Below are positions 1-4,580 of a stretch of DNA of 5,793 nt, in pieces. Position 1 is the stretch's first letter; the number at the start of each line of letters is the position of its first letter. A program made the translations under genes and the position numbers. The DNA lies in assembly GCA_030635025.1 (NCBI GenBank), contig DAOVZQ010000195.1, positions 1 to 5,793 of the forward strand, in the 5' to 3' direction. The notes below the pieces were generated by a model. That model was not told the DNA's origin, did no database searches, and saw only the letters and a program-made list of their open reading frames with translations. The DNA is from a bacterium (GTDB lineage: Bacteria > Krumholzibacteriota > Krumholzibacteriia > LZORAL124-64-63).

Positions 1-1248
1 CACGATGGCGCCGAGCGTGTTGCCGGCGTACAGGGTGCCGACCCCTTTCGACACGTTGGACAAATCCTTGATATAGAGCCGCGTGGCCAACGGGAAACTG
101 GCGCCCATGCAGAACGTCGGCACGAACATGAACAGGAAGGTGACGCTGATTTTCCAGGCGGTGAACTGCCACCAGGGATCCTTATAATCGGCCAGGGCGG
201 ACACCGAGGCCAAGGAATCCAGCACCGAGTCGCGGAAGACGATGAGCTTCATGAACAGGGGCAACGACAAGATCGCCGCCACGCCGATCACGACCTGACA
301 AACGGCAAGCCAGGCCCATGGTTTCGACATGCGGTCGGAGGCCCGCCCCAGCGTGTAGCTCCCGATGGCGATACCGGTGAGGAACGCCGTCAGCATGATA
401 CTGATCGAGTGCACGAAATTACCCAGCACGTAGACGAGGATCCGCGCCCAAAGCACCTCGTACGCCAGGGCGCAGCAACCGGAGATGGCCAGAACCAGTA
501 AGACCAGACGACGGTTGCCGGCGGATGAGTCAGAAGTCGAGGTGACCGGCGCCGACTTCACATCGGCGGGCTCAGCCATGGTCGTTTCCGCCGTTTCCAC
601 GCGACGACTCAAGGCGAGCGCGCCAACGAATACCGCGAGATCCAGCACAACCGCCACATAGGTCGACGTACGGATCCCCAACAGCTCGATGAACAGGAAC
701 CCGGTACAGAAGGTGCCGAGCGCCGCTCCCACCGTGTTGACCGAGTAGAGCTTGCCCAGATCGGTGCCGAGAGATGCCAGGGTCTTCACGCCGAAGCGGG
801 TTATGATCGGAAGCGTAGCGCCCATCAGGGTGGCCGGGATCGCCAGTATCAGGAAGGCAAGGGCGAAACGCATCAGGGAGATCAGATAGAACGAATTGCC
901 CCAGGCCGCAAAGGCCGAAACATGCGCCGAGTTGACGCCCGCCAGGATCATCGGGAAGAGCAAGGCGTAGACGCCGATGCCCAACTCGAGAAAGGCGTAC
1001 AGCTTGAGAGGCGACAGCCGTATCCGACCGCCGTAACGGGCCACCAGCCAGCTGCCCAGGGCCAGACCGAACATGAACGACGTCAGCACCGTCCCGCTGG
1101 CGTAGACCGTCGCGCCGAAAACGCTGAGCAGCACCCGCGTCCAGATCACCTCGTACATGAGCGAGGCGAAGCCCGAACAGAACAACAGGACCAGGAAAAT
1201 ATTGCGGCCAGACTTGGTCTGGCCGACGGCAGCGGCGTTCGCCATCAT
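1..1248 (-). CDS. Fused MFS/spermidine synthase family membrane protein, N-terminal part (3' end beyond window)
   Basis: The frame is open from an ATG at 1248 to the window edge (416 codons), so the C-terminus is missing. The product is strongly hydrophobic, with about 11 membrane segments visible. It contains two copies of one unit. In the first, GFASLMYEVIWTRVL is at about residues 26-40, LMGATLPIITR at 141-151 and LYSVNTVGAALGT at 167-179. In the second, the matching parts are GCCALAYEVLWARIL at 257-271, CMGASFPLATR at 380-390 and LYAGNTLGAIV at 406-416. A polar Pro/Ser/Thr-rich linker (about 215-247) joins them. From family knowledge, these motifs typify the membrane half of fused MFS/spermidine synthase proteins, in which an aminopropyltransferase-like Rossmann domain follows. 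That domain would lie outside the window, so any catalytic role is inferred. Substrates of this family are mostly unknown. A second ATG at 1245 is also possible and gives a more usual 7-nt spacing from the ribosome binding site. Transcription diverges from the operon at 1424. Confidence 0.82.
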   Translation of the reverse strand, partial: MMANAAAVGQTKSGRNIFLVLLFCSGFASLMYEVIWTRVLLSVFGATVYASGTVLTSFMFGLALGSWLVARYGGRIRLSPLKLYAFLELGIGVYALLFPMILAGVNSAHVSAFAAWGNSFYLISLMRFALAFLILAIPATLMGATLPIITRFGVKTLASLGTDLGKLYSVNTVGAALGTFCTGFLFIELLGIRTSTYVAVVLDLAVFVGALALSRRVETAETTMAEPADVKSAPVTSTSDSSAGNRRLVLLVLAISGCCALAYEVLWARILVYVLGNFVHSISIMLTAFLTGIAIGSYTLGRASDRMSKPWAWLAVCQVVIGVAAILSLPLFMKLIVFRDSVLDSLASVSALADYKDPWWQFTAWKISVTFLFMFVPTFCMGASFPLATRLYIKDLSNVSKGVGTLYAGNTLGAIV

Positions 1249-1252
1249 GGAT

Positions 1253-1259
1253 CTCCTTT
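1253..1259 (-). promoter_or_regulatory. Ribosome binding site of the MFS/spermidine synthase-like gene
   Basis: On the minus strand AAAGGAG lies 4 nt before the ATG at 1248 and 7 nt before the ATG at 1245. The match to the anti-Shine-Dalgarno sequence is strong. The spacing slightly favours the second ATG, but the product differs by only one methionine. Confidence 0.8.
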
Positions 1260-1262
1260 GAA

Positions 1263-1283
1263 GACACCATTCTATCTGGTGTC
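1263..1283. promoter_or_regulatory. Perfect inverted repeat around the -10 element (candidate operator)
   Basis: GACACCA (1263-1269) and TGGTGTC (1277-1283) are perfect 7-bp arms with a 7-bp spacer. The spacer carries most of the predicted -10 hexamer of the minus-strand gene. The right arm runs directly into GTGTCGACAC (1279-1288), a perfect 10-bp palindrome, so the GACAC/GTGTC element occurs three times within 26 bp. The predicted start of transcription falls beyond the distal arm, so the repeat would not be fully transcribed. A protein-binding site is therefore more likely than an RNA hairpin. The binding factor is unknown. Confidence 0.45.
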
Positions 1284-1297
1284 GACACGAAAAGCAA
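1269..1297 (-). promoter_or_regulatory. Sigma70-like promoter for the minus-strand membrane gene
   Basis: Read on the minus strand, TTGCTT (1297-1292) and TAGAAT (1274-1269) are separated by exactly 17 bp, close to the consensus TTGACA-17-TATAAT. Transcription would be expected to begin near 1262, giving a very short leader of about 14 nt that starts just before the ribosome binding site. This is a match by eye, with no start-site data. Confidence 0.55.
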
Positions 1298-1412
1298 CCG
1301 GCTGGAGATCGACCGGAGTGACGAACCGGCACGGATCATCTCCCACAAACCCGCAGCATAACCCTAGCCAGCACTGCCCCCCCAAGCTACCACCCCCCCA
1401 CCACTGCAACCG

Positions 1413-1417
1413 AAAGG
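1413..1417 (+). promoter_or_regulatory. Ribosome binding site of the metallo-hydrolase gene
   Basis: AAAGG lies 6 nt before the ATG at 1424. It is a modest match, but the spacing is right and it supports this start. The leader before it is strikingly C-rich, with two runs of seven C at 1377-1383 and 1393-1399. I saw no convincing plus-strand promoter in the 175-bp gap. Confidence 0.5.
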
Positions 1418-1423
1418 CGTCCG

Positions 1424-2278
1424 ATGAAGATCTTCTTCGGCGGCGTGCGCGGGACCACGCCCAGAGCCGCGCCCAGGTTCACGGAATTCGGCGGTCATAC
1501 CACCTGCCTGCTGGTCACCGGAACGGCCGGCGAAGTGCTGATGCTGGATGCCGGCAGCGGCGTACAGGAAGTGAACCCCTTGTTGCACGACGTGGATACC
1601 CACGAACTGTTGGTTCTGCTGACCCATCTGCACCTGGATCATTTGATGGGACTGCCGACCCTCGGCCCGCTGTACGACGCCGACTGGCATGTGGAAATCA
1701 TCGCGGCCGATCAGCGGACAACCAAACTGGCCGACGACTTGTCCCGTATTACCACGCCCCCCCTCTGGCCCATTCCCCTGAGTGACATGGGTGCCCACAT
1801 CAAAATGCGGGAGGTCCCGGTGTCCGAGTTGGCGACGGGCTCTGAAATGCTGCACTGGGGCGGCCTGGAGATCAGCGGCGCAGCCGTGCCCCACCCCAAC
1901 GGCTGCGTGGCCTGGCGCGTGGACGAACCGTCCACCGGAACCGCATTCGTCTTCGCAACCGACACGGAGTGGTCCGCGGCGAGCGAAGCGCAACGTGAAG
2001 GGCTGCTCTCCCTGTGCCGGAATCCGCAACCGGCCGATCTATTGATCATGGACGGACAGTTCACGTCCGAACAGTTGCCGCAATATTCCGGTTGGGGACA
2101 CAGCTCCGCTGCCGAAGGAATGGAAGTGGCGCAAACCGCCGGCGTGAAACGCCTGCTGGTCACCCATCACGCGCCCGACAGCAACGACGATCAGTTGCTG
2201 GCGATGGAAACCGATCTGCAACGCTTGTCGCCGGACGCCGCCCTGGCCCGCCAGGGCGAGACCATCGTCCTGGAATGA
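1424..2278 (+). CDS. Metallo-beta-lactamase-fold metal-dependent hydrolase (RNase Z/PhnP-like)
   Basis: This 284-residue protein is a complete MBL-fold hydrolase of the Lactamase_B_2 / COG1235 type. The signature HLHLDH is at residues 68-73 (ligands H68, H70, D72, H73). Further candidate ligands are H157 in HPNG, D180 in ATDTE, and H248 or H249 in VTHHAP. GWGHSS (223-228, H226) followed by an AGVKRLLVTHH stretch matches the C-terminal part of the RNase Z/PhnP branch. The N-terminal MKIFFGGVRGTTP fits the usual first strand of the family, which supports the ATG start. There is no signal peptide or membrane segment, so the enzyme is probably cytoplasmic. Relatives hydrolyse phosphodiesters, including cyclic nucleotides and RNA ends, but the substrate here cannot be read from sequence. 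It is the first gene of an operon and the next gene, a cyclic-nucleotide-domain channel, begins 16 bp downstream. Phosphodiesterase activity on the channel's ligand is therefore a reasonable but unproven guess. Confidence 0.88.
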   Translation: MKIFFGGVRGTTPRAAPRFTEFGGHTTCLLVTGTAGEVLMLDAGSGVQEVNPLLHDVDTHELLVLLTHLHLDHLMGLPTLGPLYDADWHVEIIAADQRTTKLADDLSRITTPPLWPIPLSDMGAHIKMREVPVSELATGSEMLHWGGLEISGAAVPHPNGCVAWRVDEPSTGTAFVFATDTEWSAASEAQREGLLSLCRNPQPADLLIMDGQFTSEQLPQYSGWGHSSAAEGMEVAQTAGVKRLLVTHHAPDSNDDQLLAMETDLQRLSPDAALARQGETIVLE

Positions 2279-2281
2279 CCC

Positions 2282-2288
2282 GGAAGGA
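2282..2288 (+). promoter_or_regulatory. Ribosome binding site fixing the GTG start of the channel gene
   Basis: GGAAGGA lies 6 nt before the GTG at 2295, within the 16-bp gap after the hydrolase stop. This supports GTG as the start, because no ATG in the same frame lies as close to a ribosome binding site and the first membrane segment follows at once. Confidence 0.75.
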
Positions 2289-2294
2289 ACCCGC

Positions 2295-3896
2295 GTGAAC
2301 ACGTACACGCCCCTGGTGATCGAATTTTCCGTCATGGCGGCGCTTTGGCTCATCGCCTCCGCCCTGACGGGCCCCCTGCGCCATCGCATCGGCAAGGAAG
2401 CCGGATGCAAGGCGCTCTCGACCCTGATCCTGGATATCTTCGCCTATCTGTCGCGACCCATTCTCGTCCTGGCGCTGACCCAGCTCGTCGTCCTTTTAGC
2501 GACCTATTGGCCGGCCGGCGATGCCTGGTTGTCCTCTCACAACGCTCATCTGACCGCCTGGCAGATCTTCTGGCTGGGTGTGGGCGCCATCTCCCTCATA
2601 GCGGGCATCGCCAATGCGATTTTCCGTTGGCGACACGAAGCGTTCCCCATCCCCGACCTGCTGCTGGACATCATCAGGGCGATCCTGGTGCTGGCGTCCG
2701 CCTTCCTGGCATTGCGCATGGAGCTGGGCATCAATCTCGGGCCGTTGCTGGCCTCGACCGCCCTGTTGACCGCCGTGATCGGTTTCGCGCTCCAGGGCGT
2801 TTTGGGAAATTTGCTGGCGGGCATGTCGCTACATCTGGTCCGGACGTTGCGGCCGGGCGTGTGGGTCGACGTGGACGGCGTGGAGGGACGGATCGTCAAG
2901 ACCAACTGGCGCGAGACGCGCATCCGCACCCGCGGCGGTCATATGTACATCATTCCCAACGCGAGGATCGCCGATTCGAAGATCCACAACTACAGCGAAC
3001 CGACGCCGCTACGACGCCACGTCGTCAACGTCGGCGCCAGCTACAGCGACGCGCCCGACGAAGTGATCAAGGCCTTGCTGGCATCGGCTCGCGCCGTGGA
3101 CGACGTGCGCCGCAATCCCTCGCCCGAGGCCATGATCACCGAGTACCAGGACTACGGCATCAACTACCGGCTCGAGTTCTGGACCACCGAACTGCAGCGC
3201 CACAATCCCATCGACGGCGCCGTCAACCGGAACATCTGGTACCAGTTCAAGCGCAAGGGCATCGAGATCCCATTCCCCATGAGCGACAAGCTGCTCAACG
3301 ACTTCATGGCCGTGGTCTACAAGCAGCGCAAACTTCCCCCGACGGACGTGGACGTCGAGGCCACGATCACGGATCTATGGCAGAGCGACCTGTGCTCGAA
3401 AGTCTTCGTGGATACCGAAGGCCGTTCGCTACTCTCGCGCGACGACCTGACGACCCTCGCCCCGCTGGTCAAGCGCCAGCCCTTCACGCACGGCGAGACT
3501 GTCTGTGTTCAGGGGGAAGCCGGCGAGACCTTCTGGGTCATCGCCCGCGGCAAGCTGCAGGGCAAGGTAGAGCAGGGCGGAAAAGTGGCGGCCGAGTTCG
3601 AACTGCCGACCGGCACGGTCGTCGGCGAGATGGGCGCCCTGACCGGAGTGCCGCGCAGCGCGACGTTGAGCGTCGCTGAAAGCGCCGAGCTGCTGGAGTT
3701 CGGCACCGACGCCTTCAGGACCCTGCTCTCCCTGCACGAGGATGTCCCCGAGCGCTTGTCGAAACTGGCGGCCGAACGCGCCGACCAGAACCGCGAGGCT
3801 CTCGAAGAATTGGCCAAAGACCAGGATAACGGCTCCGAAGTGCAGCTCGAGGAAAAGGGCATACTGAAGCGTCTACTGAGAATCATGGGGCGGTAG
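2295..3896 (+). CDS. MscS-family channel with C-terminal cyclic-nucleotide-binding domain (bCNG type)
   Basis: The protein has 533 residues and starts at GTG. Four hydrophobic segments (about 5-24, 46-71, 89-111 and 120-142) precede the pore helix. The MscS core runs from about 148 to 330: the Gly/Ala-rich pore helix with GFALQGVLGNLLAG (163-176), then RPGVWVDVDGVEGRI, a basic beta segment, YIIPNARI (218-225), and a mixed alpha/beta part ending IEIPFPM (323-329). All of this closely follows the E. coli MscS pattern. A cyclic-nucleotide-binding domain spans about 385-480. Its phosphate-binding cassette is VGEMGALTGVPRSATL (443-458). It retains the Gly-Glu pair (444-445) that contacts the ribose and the Arg (454) that binds the cyclic phosphate, so it looks able to bind ligand. 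The tail (485-533) is charged and helical and ends in a basic amphipathic stretch. In the known bacterial cyclic-nucleotide-gated MscS relatives, ligand rather than tension controls opening. This is an inner-membrane protein in an operon with the MBL hydrolase. Confidence 0.9.
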   Translation: MNTYTPLVIEFSVMAALWLIASALTGPLRHRIGKEAGCKALSTLILDIFAYLSRPILVLALTQLVVLLATYWPAGDAWLSSHNAHLTAWQIFWLGVGAISLIAGIANAIFRWRHEAFPIPDLLLDIIRAILVLASAFLALRMELGINLGPLLASTALLTAVIGFALQGVLGNLLAGMSLHLVRTLRPGVWVDVDGVEGRIVKTNWRETRIRTRGGHMYIIPNARIADSKIHNYSEPTPLRRHVVNVGASYSDAPDEVIKALLASARAVDDVRRNPSPEAMITEYQDYGINYRLEFWTTELQRHNPIDGAVNRNIWYQFKRKGIEIPFPMSDKLLNDFMAVVYKQRKLPPTDVDVEATITDLWQSDLCSKVFVDTEGRSLLSRDDLTTLAPLVKRQPFTHGETVCVQGEAGETFWVIARGKLQGKVEQGGKVAAEFELPTGTVVGEMGALTGVPRSATLSVAESAELLEFGTDAFRTLLSLHEDVPERLSKLAAERADQNREALEELAKDQDNGSEVQLEEKGILKRLLRIMGR

Positions 3897-3911
3897 GATC
3901 CTACCGCCTCA
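3886..3911. terminator. Palindromic hairpin shared by two convergent genes (probable bidirectional terminator)
   Basis: These 26 bp form a near-perfect palindrome whose centre, CGGTAGGATCCTACCG (3891-3906), is exact. The only mismatch, 3888 with 3909, is a G-U wobble in plus-strand RNA and an A-C mismatch in minus-strand RNA. Plus-strand RNA gives an 11-bp GC-rich stem with a GAUC loop. Both stop codons are inside it: TAG (3894-3896) of the channel gene and the TGA of the deacetylase (3911-3909 on the minus strand). No T run follows on either strand, so it is not a textbook intrinsic terminator. It could instead act with Rho or protect the 3' ends. Confidence 0.55.
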
Positions 3912-4580
3912 CCAGGCCTCGGCCCCCGTCAACACACTCAGGGTTTCGAAGCGATAACCGTCGGCGAGCAACTCGTCGGTGAGGATGTCCGCGGCCGCGA
4001 TGGACTGGCTGCGGTCCGCGCCGATACGCCATCCCCCGTCGTGCAGGATCATGATGGCGCCCGGTTCGATGCGACGACGCACCCTGTGCAGGATCACGTC
4101 GAGTCCGGGTTGGCGGGAATCCTGGGGATGGATGGAGCCGATCACGGGTTCGTAACCCAAATCGCGCGCGGTCTTGAGAACCAAGTCGTTGATCCAACCC
4201 ATGGGCGGACGCATGAAACGCGGACGGCGCCCCGTAATCCCCTCGACCCGATCACCACAGCCCTCGAGCTCGCGACGGATCAACGGCGCCGGCATCAACG
4301 ACAGGGGAACATGATGAGCGGAGTGGTTGCCGATCTCATGACCCTCGTTCGCGGCCCGCGCCAGCACCTCTGGGTACCGACGCACACGTCGTCCCACAAC
4401 AAAAAAGGTGGCCCGGATATCCTTGGACGCGAGCATGTCCAGCAGCTTTGGCGTATGCCGGGGATGAGGACCATCGTCGAAAGTCAGCGCCAGACGCTTT
4501 TCCCGCGTTTCGACCGAGCAGAGCAGACGCCGGCTCAGATACTCGCGGACAGACGCCACATCCAGCAGACTCGGGCTCAC
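3909..4580 (-). CDS. NodB-type polysaccharide deacetylase family protein (carbohydrate esterase 4)
   Basis: The product is 223 residues if started at the GTG at 4580, which overlaps the upstream TGA as GTGA. This start is chosen because GGAGG lies 7 nt before it and the NodB domain begins soon after. NodB motifs are seen in order: TFDDGP (33-38, with candidate base D35 and metal ligand D36), HSAHH (86-90, metal ligands H86 and H90), RPPMG (124-128), and LHDGG (179-183, with H180). The usual fourth motif DxxDW reads HPQDS (151-155): the second Asp is kept, while the first Asp and the Trp are replaced. As I recall, similar forms occur in some NodB subfamilies. The family removes N- or O-acetyl groups from amino sugars in a metal-dependent way. 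No signal peptide or clear membrane helix is visible, so it probably acts in the cytoplasm or at the inner membrane face. It is translationally coupled to an acyltransferase, suggesting envelope glycan or glycolipid metabolism. The substrate is unknown. Confidence 0.88.
   Translation of the reverse strand: MSPSLLDVASVREYLSRRLLCSVETREKRLALTFDDGPHPRHTPKLLDMLASKDIRATFFVVGRRVRRYPEVLARAANEGHEIGNHSAHHVPLSLMPAPLIRRELEGCGDRVEGITGRRPRFMRPPMGWINDLVLKTARDLGYEPVIGSIHPQDSRQPGLDVILHRVRRRIEPGAIMILHDGGWRIGADRSQSIAAADILTDELLADGYRFETLSVLTGAEAW

Noticed and set aside
1297..1329. Three ACCGG repeats in the divergent region
   Set aside because: The motif is only 5 bp, its spacing is uneven and the sequence is GC-rich, so it is not distinguishable from chance.
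572..1348. Minus-strand frame overlapping the start of the membrane protein gene
   Set aside because: It is out of frame with the repeated membrane motifs. The translation has no hydrophobic segments of the expected kind and no domain.
1249..1423. Plus-strand promoter for the hydrolase-channel operon
   Set aside because: TTGAAG at 1259 and CATAAC near 1368 were considered, but neither has a partner hexamer at 16-18 bp, so no promoter is claimed.
922..1785. Long plus-strand open frame crossing the divergent promoter region
   Set aside because: It is antisense to the membrane protein and out of frame with the hydrolase. The product is Arg/His/Gln-rich with no recognisable domain, as expected for shadow frames in GC-rich DNA.
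2345..3679. 444-codon plus-strand frame inside the channel gene
   Set aside because: The product is Arg/Gly/Pro-rich and low in hydrophobic residues. The overlapping frame encodes an unmistakable MscS plus cNMP protein.
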